64,000 nt of DNA from Bacillus sp. AFS059628 (GTDB lineage Bacteria; Bacillota; Bacilli; Bacillales; Bacillaceae_G): NCBI RefSeq assembly GCF_002571225.1, contig NZ_NVEC01000007.1, forward strand, positions 62,001 through 126,000, given 5' to 3'. This document shows, one piece after another, positions 22,221 through 33,176 of the stretch. The stretch's first letter is position 1. Every line of letters begins with the position of its first letter. Position numbers and translations under genes: made by a program. The notes below the pieces were generated by a model. The model was given only the letters and a program-made list of their open reading frames with translations, made no database searches and was not told the origin of the DNA.

Positions 22221-22943
22221 ATGAGTAAACCGAAATATAATCGTGTCGTTTTAAAGCTAAGTGGAGAAGCTTTAGCTGGAGAGCAAGGATTTGGAATTAA
22301 CCCGGCTGTTATTAAGTCAGTTGCGGAACAAGTGAAAGAAATTGCAGAACTAGATGTAGAGGTTGCTGTTGTTGTTGGTGGCGGTAACATTTGGCGTGGA
22401 AAAATTGGAAGTGAGATGGGCATGGATCGTGCAGGAGCAGATTACATGGGCATGTTAGCAACAGTTATGAATTCATTAGCTCTTCAAGATAGCTTAGAGA
22501 ATATCGGAATTCAAACTCGCGTACAAACTTCAATTGAAATGCGTCAAGTGGCAGAGCCTTACATTCGTCGTAAAGCAGTTCGTCACTTAGAGAAGAAACG
22601 TGTTGTTATCTTTGCAGCAGGTACAGGTAATCCATACTTCTCTACAGATACAACAGCGGCATTACGTGCGGCAGAAATTGAAGCAGACGTAATTTTAATG
22701 GCGAAAAACAATGTAGATGGCGTATACAATGCGGACCCATCTATTGACCCAACAGCTACGAAATACGAAACGCTTACTTACTTAGATGTATTAAAAGAAG
22801 GTTTAGGTGTAATGGATTCTACAGCTTCTTCTCTATGTATGGATAATGATATTCCATTAATTGTATTCTCAGTTATGGAAAAAGGTAATATTAAACGTGC
22901 CGTTTTAGGCGAAAATATTGGAACAGTTGTAAGGGGGAAATAA
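22221..22943 (+). CDS. pyrH: Uridylate kinase
   Basis: UMP kinase of the amino acid kinase fold, making UDP for nucleotide and cell wall precursors; hexameric and regulated by GTP/UTP in bacteria. The 240 residues include [63 protein letters not shown] and [17 protein letters not shown] precedes the ATG. frr follows after 2 bases. Confidence 0.98.
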
Positions 22944-22945
22944 AT

Positions 22946-23503
22946 ATGGGACAACAAGTATTAAAGTCTTCAAATGAAAAAATGGAAAAAGCAGTTGCTG
23001 CTTATTCTCGTGAATTAGCAACAGTTCGTGCTGGCCGTGCAAGCGCGTCTGTATTAGATAAAGTACAAGTTGATTACTATGGTGCACCAACACCAGTTGT
23101 GCAATTAGCGAACATTACAGTTCCAGAAGCACGTTTACTTGTAATTCAACCTTATGATAAAACTTCTATCGGTGATATCGAAAAAGCGATTTTAAAAGCA
23201 GATTTAGGCTTAAACCCTTCTAATGACGGAACTGTAATTCGTATTGCATTCCCTGCATTAACAGAAGAGCGTCGTCGTGATCTTGTAAAAGTTGTGAAAA
23301 AATATGCTGAAGAAGCAAAAGTTGCTGTTCGTAACGTACGTCGTGACGGTAACGATGATCTTAAGAAGCTTGAAAAAGCTGGCGAGATTACAGAAGATGA
23401 TTTAAGAGGATATACTGAAGATATCCAAAAAGAAACAGATAAATATATTGCAAAAGTTGACGAAATCGCAAAAAACAAAGAAAAAGAAATCATGGAAGTG
23501 TAA
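22946..23503 (+). CDS. frr: Ribosome recycling factor
   Basis: Splits post-termination ribosomes together with EF-G. The 185-residue protein shows the three-helix-bundle domain ([34 protein letters not shown]) and the small beta domain ([24 protein letters not shown]), ending in the long helices [27 protein letters not shown]. It sits directly after pyrH with GGGGGAAA as ribosome binding site. Confidence 0.98.
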
Positions 23504-23524
23504 TAGCGATACTTTCGCAAATAT

Positions 23525-23551
23525 GACCCTCTTCTTAAGGGGGTCTTTTTA
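23525..23551 (+). terminator. Intrinsic terminator after frr
   Basis: GACCCTC and GGGGGTC pair (one G-T) around a short loop, followed by TTTTT. Confidence 0.85.
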
Positions 23552-23588
23552 CACTTTTAGGCATACGTCTGCTTGCTGGAGGGTATGA

Positions 23589-24365
23589 ATGATGTTTAAA
23601 AACTTTCCTTTTTTTAAAGGTAAAAAGGACACATCGTTTGATCATCTCGTTGAAGAAGTGAAAAAAGGATACATCCCAGAACACATTGCCATCATTATGG
23701 ATGGTAATGGAAGATGGGCAAAGAGGAGAGCGATGCCTCGTATTGCGGGACATCATGAAGGCATGCAAGTTGTAAAGAAAATCACAAAATTTGCAAGCAA
23801 ACTTAATGTAAAAGTATTGACTCTTTATGCTTTTTCAACTGAGAACTGGAAAAGACCGAAAAAGGAAGTTGATTATTTAATGAGGCTTCCGGAAGAATTT
23901 TTAGGTACATTTTTACCAGAATTGATTGAAGAGAACGTACAAGTCCGAGTAATAGGACAACAAGATCGTCTTCCTACGCATACACGCAGAGCGATGGAGA
24001 AGGCCATGGAAGATACGAAAGAGAATACGGGATTAATTCTGAATTTCGCGTTAAACTATGGAAGTCGAGATGAAATCGTTTCTGCTGTGCAACATATGAT
24101 GAGAGATAGTGAGGAAGGAAAGATTCGTGTAGAAGATGTAAGTGAAGAAATGCTTTCTTCCTACTTAATGACGAGTTCTTTACCTGATCCAGAGTTGTTA
24201 ATCCGTACGAGCGGAGAGCTACGTATTAGTAATTTCATGTTATGGCAAATTGCATATTCGGAATTTTGGTTTACAGATGTGTATTGGCCAGATTTTACCG
24301 AGGAACATTTGCTAAATGCGATTACAGACTTTCAACATAGAGGGCGCAGATTCGGAGGCGTGTAG
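23589..24365 (+). CDS. uppS: Undecaprenyl diphosphate synthase
   Basis: Cis-prenyltransferase that makes the C55 lipid carrier for peptidoglycan and wall polymers. The 258-residue protein has the hallmark IAIIMDGNGRWAKRRAMPRIAGH (catalytic Asp), TLYAFSTENWKRP, NYGSRDEI and the substrate-binding RTSGELRISNFMLWQIAYSEF. Two adjacent ATGs (23589, 23592) follow GGAGGG; the second has the better spacing, so the start may be one codon later. It heads the uppS-cdsA-dxr-rseP run. Confidence 0.97.
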   Translation: MMFKNFPFFKGKKDTSFDHLVEEVKKGYIPEHIAIIMDGNGRWAKRRAMPRIAGHHEGMQVVKKITKFASKLNVKVLTLYAFSTENWKRPKKEVDYLMRLPEEFLGTFLPELIEENVQVRVIGQQDRLPTHTRRAMEKAMEDTKENTGLILNFALNYGSRDEIVSAVQHMMRDSEEGKIRVEDVSEEMLSSYLMTSSLPDPELLIRTSGELRISNFMLWQIAYSEFWFTDVYWPDFTEEHLLNAITDFQHRGRRFGGV

Positions 24366-24382
24366 AAAGAGAGGGTTTGGTA

Positions 24383-25174
24383 GTGAAACAGAGAATTATT
24401 ACTGGAGTGGTTGCTGCCGCGCTATTCATTCCCATCGTAATTTACGGTGGCGTGCCTTTTACGGTTTTAGTGTATGCACTTGCTTCTATAGGTTTATATG
24501 AATTAATTCGTATGAATAAGCTTACGCTTATTTCAGTACCAACAGTTTTAGCTGCAGTATTATTATGGGTTATTTTAATTCCAAGTAGTGCATCAGAACT
24601 GTTTACTTGGATTGGATTAGGTAAATTAGAAATCACATTTGTGATTGTTTTATTACTTTTATCATATACAGTCCTTTCTAAGAATACATTTACTTTTGAC
24701 CATGCTTCCTTTTTACTAATGGCAACAACATATGTTGCAATGGGATTCTTATATTTGAATGAAACGAGAATTTTAGGAATTAAATATGTGTTTTGCGCAT
24801 TATTTGTTATATGGGCTACTGATTCAGGCGCATATTTCGTAGGAAAAGCATTGGGAAAAAGAAAATTATGGCCAAAAATTAGTCCAAATAAAACGATTGA
24901 AGGTTCATTGGGCGGCATCGTTTGTGGGATTGTTGTGGCAATTGTTTACAATATGTTCTTCCCAGTTGAGGCAAATGTAGGGATTTTAATTGTGTTGACA
25001 ATTATCATTTCTATTTTTGGACAAATTGGTGATTTAGTACAATCTGCATTTAAACGTCATTATGGAGTAAAAGATTCAGGTACAATTTTACCTGGACATG
25101 GTGGTATATTAGATCGAACAGATAGTTGGTTATTTGTTTTACCAATTCTCTACTTCTTATTACAATACAATTAA
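24383..25174 (+). CDS. cdsA: Phosphatidate cytidylyltransferase
   Basis: Makes CDP-diacylglycerol from phosphatidate and CTP, the branch point of phospholipid synthesis. The 263-residue integral membrane protein has about eight hydrophobic helices and the C-terminal signature [18 protein letters not shown]...[13 protein letters not shown]. The GTG at 24383 lies 7 bases after AGAGGG; a TTG two codons earlier overlaps that site and is less likely. It begins 17 bases after uppS. Confidence 0.96.
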   Translation: MKQRIITGVVAAALFIPIVIYGGVPFTVLVYALASIGLYELIRMNKLTLISVPTVLAAVLLWVILIPSSASELFTWIGLGKLEITFVIVLLLLSYTVLSKNTFTFDHASFLLMATTYVAMGFLYLNETRILGIKYVFCALFVIWATDSGAYFVGKALGKRKLWPKISPNKTIEGSLGGIVCGIVVAIVYNMFFPVEANVGILIVLTIIISIFGQIGDLVQSAFKRHYGVKDSGTILPGHGGILDRTDSWLFVLPILYFLLQYN

Positions 25175-25197
25175 TAAATGAACGAGGGGTTGGAGTC

Positions 25198-26340
25198 ATG
25201 AAAAACATTAGTTTATTAGGTGCAAGCGGATCAATTGGTACACAAACTTTAGATGTATTACGCTCGCACCCAGACCAATTCCGTCTCGTTGCTTTTTCTG
25301 TAGGGAAAAATATTGACTACGCAGTAAAGGTAATTCAAGAATTTTCTCCGCAAATTGTCTCTGTGCAAAGAGAGGAAGATGTTTTAAAATTACAAGCTGT
25401 CTCTGGTAATACAAAAATTGTATATGGTAGTGAAGGGCTTTTAGAAGTAGCATTACATCCAGATGCAGAGATTGTAGTAAATGCTGTTGTAGGTAGCGTA
25501 GGGTTGTTACCAACACTTCGTGCAATTGAGGCGAAAAAAACAATTGGAATTGCAAACAAAGAAACGTTAGTAACTGCAGGGCATCTTGTAATGGAAGCAG
25601 CGCGAAAACATAATGTTTCGTTACTTCCAGTAGACAGTGAACATTCAGCTATTTTTCAATGCTTGAATGGTGAAAATGAAAAAAGAATTTCTCGGCTAAT
25701 TATTACGGCTTCTGGAGGAAGTTTCCGCGATAAAACGAGAGATGAATTGCATCATGTGACCGTAGAAGATGCGCTTCGACATCCAAACTGGTCAATGGGT
25801 TCGAAAATTACAATTGATTCTGCTACAATGATGAATAAGGGGCTAGAAGTAATTGAAGCACATTGGCTTTTTGGTATCCCTTATGAGCAAATCGATGTTG
25901 TTTTACATAAAGAAAGTATTATTCATTCTATGGTTGAATTTGAAGATCGTAGTGTGATGGCACAGCTTGGCTCACCTGATATGCGAGTACCAATTCAATA
26001 CGCACTTACATATCCTGATCGATTACCTCTTTCAGACACAAAGCAGTTAAATTTATGGGAAATGGGTACATTGCATTTTGAGAAAATGAACCAAGAACGT
26101 TTCCGTTGCTTGCGCTTTGCGTATGAAGCTGGAAAAGCAGGTGGAAGTATGCCAGCTGTAATGAATGCAGCGAATGAAGTAGCTGTTGAAGCTTTTTTAC
26201 AAAAGAGAATTGGTTTCTTAACAGTGGAAGACCTCATTGAAAAAGCAATGAACCATCACAATGTCATTGCACGTCCGAGCTTAGAGGAAATTCTGGAAAT
26301 TGATGCAACCACAAGACGGTTTGTGATGGAACAAATTTAG
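25198..26340 (+). CDS. dxr: 1-deoxy-D-xylulose 5-phosphate reductoisomerase
   Basis: Second step of the MEP isoprenoid pathway, giving 2-C-methylerythritol 4-phosphate; uses NADPH and a divalent metal. In the 380 residues: NADPH fold [16 protein letters not shown] (4-19), [11 protein letters not shown], metal site in [12 protein letters not shown], the flexible loop [33 protein letters not shown] and EAHWLFG. The frame is open back to 25126 inside cdsA, but GAGGGGTTGGAG sets the ATG at 25198. B. cereus-group genomes are known to carry a second dxr copy elsewhere. Confidence 0.97.
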   Translation: MKNISLLGASGSIGTQTLDVLRSHPDQFRLVAFSVGKNIDYAVKVIQEFSPQIVSVQREEDVLKLQAVSGNTKIVYGSEGLLEVALHPDAEIVVNAVVGSVGLLPTLRAIEAKKTIGIANKETLVTAGHLVMEAARKHNVSLLPVDSEHSAIFQCLNGENEKRISRLIITASGGSFRDKTRDELHHVTVEDALRHPNWSMGSKITIDSATMMNKGLEVIEAHWLFGIPYEQIDVVLHKESIIHSMVEFEDRSVMAQLGSPDMRVPIQYALTYPDRLPLSDTKQLNLWEMGTLHFEKMNQERFRCLRFAYEAGKAGGSMPAVMNAANEVAVEAFLQKRIGFLTVEDLIEKAMNHHNVIARPSLEEILEIDATTRRFVMEQI

Positions 26341-26350
26341 CAAAGGTGGT

Positions 26351-27613
26351 ATGGAATTGAATACAGCGATTGCCTTTATATTAATTTTCGGTGCACTCGT
26401 ATTTTTCCATGAGCTAGGGCATCTATATTTCGCAAAAAGAGCAGGTATTTTATGCCGTGAGTTTGCGATTGGTTTTGGTCCGAAAATATTCTCATTTGAA
26501 AAGAATGAAACGGTGTATACGATTCGATTACTGCCCCTTGGTGGCTATGTAAGAATGGCTGGCGAGGATGCAGACACAGTAGAGTTAAAGCCTGGGAAAA
26601 AGGTTGGCCTTGTATTAAATGAAAAAGACGAAGTTGCAAAATTAGTTTTTGATGGATATGAAAAGTATCCAAATGTTCGCGTTATTGAAGTGGAACAAGC
26701 TGATTTAGAACATAATTTAACAATTTCGGGCTATGAAGAGTACGAGGAAGAGCTTCAAACATTCCGAGTGAATGAAAAGGCTCGTATTATTACTGCTGGT
26801 GAAGAAATTCAAATTGCTCCGTATAACAGGCAGTTTGGCTCTAAAAAATTAGGTCAACGTGCCCTAACAATCTTTGCAGGTCCTGCAATGAACTTCATTT
26901 TAGCGTTTGTTATTTTTGTGATTCTTGGATTTGTACAAGGTGTTCCTGTTGACAAGCCAATGGTCGGAAAAGTAATGGAGAATAGTGCAGCAGAGCAAGC
27001 GGGATTAAAAGAAAATGATACAATTCAAGCAATTGATGGGAAAAACACAAGTACATGGAAAGATGTTGTTACCATTGTACGTGAAAACCCGAATAAAGAA
27101 ATTACGTTACAAGTAAAGCGTGATAGTGAACAGTTTAATGTGAAAGTAACGCCAACGCTTGATAAAGAAGGTAAAGAAGAAGTTGGTAGAATCGGTGTCT
27201 ACTCTCCTGTAGAGAAAACAGTGATGGGTTCTATTAAATCAGGTTTTGAACAAACATACCAATGGACGAAACTAATTTTTGAGTCTCTTGTGAAATTAGT
27301 AACTGGTCAATTTTCTATTAATGAGTTGTCAGGTCCAGTAGGAATTTATAATCTAACAGATCAAGTAGTAGATTATGGATTTACGCGTGTATTAAGTTTA
27401 GCTGCAGTATTAAGTATTAACCTTGGTTTATTTAATTTACTACCAGTTCCTGCTTTAGATGGTGGACGTTTATTCTTCTTCTTAATTGAAGCGTTACGAG
27501 GGAAACCAATTGATCGCCAAAAAGAAGGAATGGTTCACTTTATTGGTTTTGCATTATTAATGTTACTTATGTTAGTTGTAACTTGGAATGACATTCGTAA
27601 GTTTTTCTTGTAA
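26351..27613 (+). CDS. rseP: Site-2 intramembrane protease RseP (RasP/YluC)
   Basis: Zinc metalloprotease that cuts transmembrane segments, among them anti-sigma factors and leftover signal peptides. The 420-residue protein has HELGH at residues 20-24 in the first helix, a PDZ domain (about 200-270, AEQAGLKENDTIQAIDG), and the second metal motif in NLLPVPALDGGRLFFF near the C-terminus. Four membrane segments are visible. AGGTGG precedes the ATG; spacing to dxr is 10 bases. Confidence 0.96.
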   Translation: MELNTAIAFILIFGALVFFHELGHLYFAKRAGILCREFAIGFGPKIFSFEKNETVYTIRLLPLGGYVRMAGEDADTVELKPGKKVGLVLNEKDEVAKLVFDGYEKYPNVRVIEVEQADLEHNLTISGYEEYEEELQTFRVNEKARIITAGEEIQIAPYNRQFGSKKLGQRALTIFAGPAMNFILAFVIFVILGFVQGVPVDKPMVGKVMENSAAEQAGLKENDTIQAIDGKNTSTWKDVVTIVRENPNKEITLQVKRDSEQFNVKVTPTLDKEGKEEVGRIGVYSPVEKTVMGSIKSGFEQTYQWTKLIFESLVKLVTGQFSINELSGPVGIYNLTDQVVDYGFTRVLSLAAVLSINLGLFNLLPVPALDGGRLFFFLIEALRGKPIDRQKEGMVHFIGFALLMLLMLVVTWNDIRKFFL

Positions 27614-27656
27614 AATAAAGTGAAACTTATAATGAAATAGAGCTCGTAGAATAAAA

Positions 27657-27687
27657 TCCCTCACCTAACTCGAGGTGAGGGGTTTTC
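27657..27687 (+). terminator. Intrinsic terminator after rseP
   Basis: CCCTCACCT and AGGTGAGGG pair around AACTCG, followed by GTTTT. Confidence 0.88.
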
Positions 27688-27722
27688 CTGCGTGTAAGAG
27701 TAAAATGAAGAGGTGCGAATAA

Positions 27723-29423
27723 ATGAAACAAAGTATGGTATTCAGTCCTACATTACGTGAAGTTCCAGCTGATGCGGAGATTAAGAGTCATCAGTTATTA
27801 CTTCGTGCAGGTTTTATGCGTCAAAATGCTTCTGGTATTTATAGTTTTCTACCATTTGGTTTAAAAGTACTACACAAAGTAGAACGTATCGTTCGAGAAG
27901 AAATGGAGCGCGCAGGTGCTGTAGAATTATTAATGCCAGCGATGCAAGCTGCAGAATTATGGCAAGAATCAGGCCGTTGGTATTCTTACGGATCTGAATT
28001 AATGCGTATGAAAGATCGTAACGCTCGTGAATTCGCATTAGGAGCGACACACGAGGAAGTAATTACGGATCTTGTACGTGATGAAGTAAAGTCATATAAA
28101 AAATTACCGTTAACATTATACCAAATTCAAACAAAATTCCGTGACGAACAAAGACCTCGTTTCGGTTTATTACGTGGAAGAGAGTTTCTAATGAAAGATG
28201 CATACTCTTTCCATGCTACACAAGAGAGCTTAGATGAAGTGTATGATCGCTTATACAAAGCATACTCTAACATTTTTGCTCGTTGTGGTTTGAATTTCCG
28301 TGCAGTTATTGCTGATTCTGGAGCAATGGGCGGAAAAGATACACATGAATTTATGGTATTATCTGATGTTGGTGAAGATACAATTGCATATTCTGATACA
28401 TCTGATTATGCAGCGAACATCGAAATGGCTCCTGTTGTAGCTACGTATACGAAGAGTGACGAAGCAGAAAAAGCACTTGAAAAAGTAGCAACACCAGACC
28501 AAAAAGCAATTGAAGAAGTATCTGCATTCTTAAACATTGAAGCTGACAAGTGCATTAAGTCTATGGTATTTAAAGTAGATGAGAAATTAGTAGTGGTACT
28601 TGTTCGTGGAGATCATGAAGTAAACGATGTAAAAGTGAAAAATGTATACGGTGCTTCAGTTGTTGAACTTGCTTCTCATGAAGAAGTAAAACAACTATTA
28701 AATTGTGAAGTTGGTTCATTAGGGCCGATTGGTGTAACAGGTGATATCGAAATTATCGCTGACCATGCTGTAGCATCGATTGTTAACGGATGTTCAGGAG
28801 CGAACGAAGAAGGATTCCATTATGTAAATGTAAATCCAGAACGTGATTTTAAAGTAAGTCAATATACAGATTTACGTTTCATCCAAGAAGGAGACAAATC
28901 TCCAGATGGAAACGGAACAATTCTTTTCGCACGCGGAATTGAAGTTGGTCATGTATTCAAATTAGGAACTCGTTATAGTGAAGCAATGAACGCAACATTC
29001 CTAGATGAAAACGGAAAAACACAACCGCTTATTATGGGTTGTTACGGTATCGGGGTATCTCGTACAGTAGCAGCAATTGCAGAGCAGTTTAACGATGAGA
29101 ACGGTTTAGTTTGGCCAAAAGCTGTTGCACCATTCCATGTGCATGTAATTCCAGTAAATATGAAATCTGATGCACAACGTGAAATGGGTGAAAATATCTA
29201 CAACTCATTACAAGAGCAAGGATATGAAGTATTACTAGATGATCGTGCAGAACGTGCAGGTGTTAAATTTGCAGATGCAGATTTATTCGGCCTTCCGGTT
29301 CGCGTGACAGTTGGTAAAAAAGCAGACGAAGGTATTGTAGAAGTGAAGGTACGCGCTACAGGCGAGTCTGAAGAAGTAAAAGTAGAAGAACTTCAAACAT
29401 ATATTGCTAATATTTTAAAATAA
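27723..29423 (+). CDS. proS: Prolyl-tRNA synthetase, bacterial type
   Basis: Class II aminoacyl-tRNA synthetase. The 566-residue length with an insertion between motifs 2 and 3 is the bacterial form with a YbaK-like editing domain (residues ~225-405) that removes Ala-tRNAPro. Motif 2 is [25 protein letters not shown]; motif 3 lies in [18 protein letters not shown]. The anticodon-binding domain ends the protein. AGAGGTG is the ribosome binding site. The gene lies between rseP and polC as in B. subtilis. Confidence 0.97.
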   Translation: MKQSMVFSPTLREVPADAEIKSHQLLLRAGFMRQNASGIYSFLPFGLKVLHKVERIVREEMERAGAVELLMPAMQAAELWQESGRWYSYGSELMRMKDRNAREFALGATHEEVITDLVRDEVKSYKKLPLTLYQIQTKFRDEQRPRFGLLRGREFLMKDAYSFHATQESLDEVYDRLYKAYSNIFARCGLNFRAVIADSGAMGGKDTHEFMVLSDVGEDTIAYSDTSDYAANIEMAPVVATYTKSDEAEKALEKVATPDQKAIEEVSAFLNIEADKCIKSMVFKVDEKLVVVLVRGDHEVNDVKVKNVYGASVVELASHEEVKQLLNCEVGSLGPIGVTGDIEIIADHAVASIVNGCSGANEEGFHYVNVNPERDFKVSQYTDLRFIQEGDKSPDGNGTILFARGIEVGHVFKLGTRYSEAMNATFLDENGKTQPLIMGCYGIGVSRTVAAIAEQFNDENGLVWPKAVAPFHVHVIPVNMKSDAQREMGENIYNSLQEQGYEVLLDDRAERAGVKFADADLFGLPVRVTVGKKADEGIVEVKVRATGESEEVKVEELQTYIANILK

Positions 29424-29424
29424 G

Positions 29425-29456
29425 AAGAGGTACCTCGTAATGAGGTACCTTCTCTT
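29425..29456 (+). terminator. Terminator after proS
   Basis: GAGGTACCTC-gtaat-GAGGTACCTTC followed by a T-rich tract; the arms can pair over about 10 bases. Confidence 0.75.
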
Positions 29457-29519
29457 TCTTTGTAAACGTATTTTGTAAAAGAAGAAGGGGGAAATCTTTC
29501 TTTGTAGTACGTTTCAATT

Positions 29520-29525
29520 TATAAT
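29520..29525 (+). promoter_or_regulatory. Possible -10 element before polC
   Basis: A perfect TATAAT lies 22 bases upstream of the polC start; the matching -35 (TTTCTT) is poor. Confidence 0.35.
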
Positions 29526-29547
29526 AGCAAATGGAAGGAGAGTGCTT

Positions 29548-32443
29548 ATGTCTTTAACAAATGAACAACAAGAGCGATTTCAAATTTTGCTCCAGCAGTT
29601 GCAAATACCAGACGACCTTATAAATCAATATTTACAAGGCGGTGGTATTGAAAGGCTTATTATTGATAAAACAAATAAAAGTTGGCATTTTAATTTACAA
29701 GTGCCACGTATTTTGCCTACAGAATTATATGAATTGCTAGAAACAAAGCTTAAGCAATCATTTTCTCATATTGCAAGAACAACATTTGCATTAGAAACAG
29801 AGAATAAACAATTTACAGAAGAAGAAGTGAGGGCGTATTGGCCACTTTGTACGGAACGAATTACATTTTCACCTATGTTTGCTTACTTAAAGAAGCAGCT
29901 TCCTCAGGTGAATGGAGTGAAGTTGCTTATAAATGTGAATAATGAGCTGGAATCTACTGCTTTAAAGAAAAACGTTGCGAAACCAGTAGGGGATCAATAC
30001 GAAGCTTTTGGATTCCCGCGTTTCCAGTTAGACACACATATACAGCAAAATACAGAAGAAATGCAAAAGTTTCGTGAGCAAACGCAGCAAGAAGACCGCG
30101 AACGTGTTATACAAGCTATGGAAGAAATGGCGAAGAAGCAAGCTGAAGAAAGTAGCGTTGTGCATGAAGGGCCGGTTGTACTCGGATATCTTATTAAGCC
30201 AGATGAAGAGATTACACCGATGCGAGAAATTCAAGATGAAGAAAGAAGAAAAACGGTTCAAGGATATGTCTTCCACGTAGAAACGAAAGAACTTCGTAGT
30301 GGACGTACGTTATTAACTTTAAAAATAACGGATTATACGGATTCTATTATGATCAAAATGTTCTCCCGTGACAAAGAAGATATTCCAATGCTGCAGTCCT
30401 TGAAAAAAGGAATGTGGGTAAAAGCACGTGGTTCTGTTCAAAATGATACGTTTGTTCGAGATTTAGTAATGATTGCAAATGATATTAATGAAATAACGGG
30501 ACCGTCTCGTAAAGATAAAGCGCCAGAAGGTGAAAAACGAGTAGAGCTCCATCTTCATACTCCAATGAGCCAAATGGACGCTGTTACTCCAGTTTCTAAG
30601 CTTGTTGCTCAAGCTGGTAAATGGGGACATGAGGCGATTGCGATTACAGACCATGCTGTTGCACAGTCATTCCCAGAAGCATATTCAGCTGGGAAAAAAG
30701 CCGGAATTAAAGTTATATATGGTGTGGAAGCAAACTTAGTGAATGACGGAGTACCAATTGCTTATAATGAAGAACATCGTTTGCTGGCTGATGAAACATA
30801 TGTTGTTTTTGACGTTGAGACGACAGGTTTATCAGCTGTATATGATACAGTTATTGAGTTAGCTGCCGTAAAAGTAAAAGGTGGCGAAATTATTGACCGC
30901 TTTGAATCTTTTGCAAATCCGCATCAACCATTATCGGCAACAATTATTGAATTAACAGGTATTACAGATGATATGTTAACCGACGCACCAGAAGTGGACG
31001 AAGTGTTTAAAAAGTTTGAGGAATGGATGGGTGACCATACACTTGTTGCTCATAACGCAAGCTTCGATATGGGCTTTATTAACGTAGGATTTAAAAAAGC
31101 TGGTTTAGAAAAAACGAAAAATCCAGTAATAGATACGTTAGAGCTTGCACGATTCTTATTCCCAGAAATGAAAAATCACCGTTTAAATACGTTGTGTAAA
31201 AAGATGGATATCGAATTAACGCAACATCACCGTGCAATTTATGATACAGAAGCAACGGGATATTTACTTGTAAAAATGTTAAAAGAGGTAATTGAAAAAG
31301 GTTTTGAATATCATGATCAATTAAACGATAGTATGGGACAAGGGGATGCATATAAACGCGGGCGTCCAAGTCATATGACATTACTTGCTACATCGGATGT
31401 TGGATTGAAAAATTTATATAAACTTGTTTCATATTCTCATTTAAATTACTTTTACCGTGTACCACGAGTACCAAGATCACTATTAAAAAAGTATCGTGAA
31501 GGTATTTTAGTAGGAACGGCTTGTGATAAAGGTGAAGTGTTTGAGGCGATGATGCAAAAAGCTCCTGAAGAGGTAGAAGAAATTGCGCAGTTTTACGATT
31601 ACATTGAAGTAATGCCACCAGAAGTGTTACGTCATTTAGTAGAGCGTGAACTCGTTCGAGATGAGGGACAATTAAAAACAATTATTTCTAACTTAGTAAA
31701 ACTAGGTGAGACGTTAGATAAACCAGTTGTTGCTACAGGAAACGTGCATTACTTAAATCCAGAAGATGCAATGTATCGTAAAATTTTAGTAAGTTCACAG
31801 GGTGGAGCGAATCCGTTAAACCGACATTCATTACCACCTGTACATTTCCGTACAACGGATGAAATGTTAGAGTGTTTCTCATTTTTAGGTGAAGACGTAG
31901 CGAAAGAAATTGTTGTAACGAATACACAAAAGATTGCATCATTAATTGGTGATGTTCATCCAGTAAAAGATGATCTATATACACCGAAAATTGAAGGTGC
32001 GGATGATGAAACGCGTGATATGAGTTATAAAATGGCGCGTAGCATTTATGGTGAAGAGTTACCTGAAATAGTAGAAGCCCGTTTAGAAAAAGAATTAAAA
32101 AGTATTATTGGGCATGGATTTGCCGTAATTTATTTAATTTCACATAAACTTGTGAAAAAATCATTAGTAGACGGATATCTAGTAGGTTCGCGTGGATCGG
32201 TAGGTTCATCATTCGTTGCAACGATGATGGAAATTACAGAAGTAAACCCATTACCACCACATTATGTATGTCCGAAATGTAAGCAATCAGAATTCTTTAA
32301 TGATGGTTCTGTAGGTTCTGGTTTTGACTTACCGGATAAAGAATGTCCTGCATGTAACGTTCCATACGTAAAAGATGGACATGATATTCCGTTCGAAACG
32401 TTCCTTGGATTTAAAGGAGATAAGGTACCCGACATCGATTTGA
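29548..32443 (+). CDS. polC: DNA polymerase III PolC, 5' exon (interrupted by a group II intron)
   Basis: Replicative polymerase of low-GC Gram-positives with its own proofreading nuclease. This exon encodes residues 1-965 plus one base of codon 966: N-terminal domain, OB domain (~240-310), PHP domain ([21 protein letters not shown]) split by the 3'-5' exonuclease ([24 protein letters not shown]), then thumb/palm with a Cys4 zinc site (CPKCKQ...CPACN). It ends just after the catalytic KVPDIDL, where Asp962 and Asp964 correspond to the metal-binding pair of family C polymerases. Read without splicing it would add SATR-Ser and stop at 32460. GGAAGGAG at 29533-29540 selects ATG 29548 over GTG 29542. 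Joined to 35111-36516 the protein has 1433 residues, the normal length. Confidence 0.96.
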
Positions 32444-33176
32444 GTGCGACACGTTCTTAACTGAAAAGGTTAAGCACTAGCATCCGCTAGTAGAACTGCT
32501 ATTCTGAAGTATGGAAAGATGGAGTAACGTCCTGAAACATACTCGCTGAAGCTACGGCAAGCGATAGCGATAATGCAAACATCAACATCGTTTGAAGCCC
32601 GTTAAAGTAGGCTGAAGTTCACCCTAACGTAAAAGACGAGGAAAGGGAGGTATAAATCTTCTGTGAATGATAGGTCTGGTGTCTATAAAATTCCTACGGT
32701 TAGAATCAGTAGAATCACTGGGACGAACCCTCGACTGACTTTTCGTGAATGTCACGTTACAGAAATGTAACGGGGTCCAAAGAGGACTTCCAAGTGTGGA
32801 TGAGTAAGCGTTTGGTTATGAAAATCCATACTGTGTTACAGGCACAGTCAAGCTTGGCGGAATTTAGGGGGAACCTAAGGGGATTATGTAAAGATAAGAA
32901 TAGTGGAACGTGTGAAGCTTTCGACATAAGAGAAGATTGCACTTCGATGACGATGGCATGTGGAAAGGCAGATGCTATAACACATTTTACGAAAGTGGCA
33001 GTAGTGCCGTAGTACCGCTTAATGAAATGCCGAAGATGACTGAATAACCAATAGGTCGGAGGATAAAAACATTTCAGAGGGAAGGGCACAAGTCGTTAAC
33101 GTCGAAACAAAACCTACAAAAGTCAGATTCGTGTATGACAAAAGAGAAACGAAAACTTCATTAAGGAAGTGATTAG

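Noticed and set aside
29542-29547. GTG start for polC two codons upstream
   Set aside because: It is only one base from the GGAAGGAG ribosome binding site, too close; the ATG at 29548 has normal spacing.
32749-33089. Open frames of ~90-110 codons on both strands in the 5' part of the intron
   Set aside because: They lie in the ribozyme domains, which are structural RNA, and have no recognisable product.
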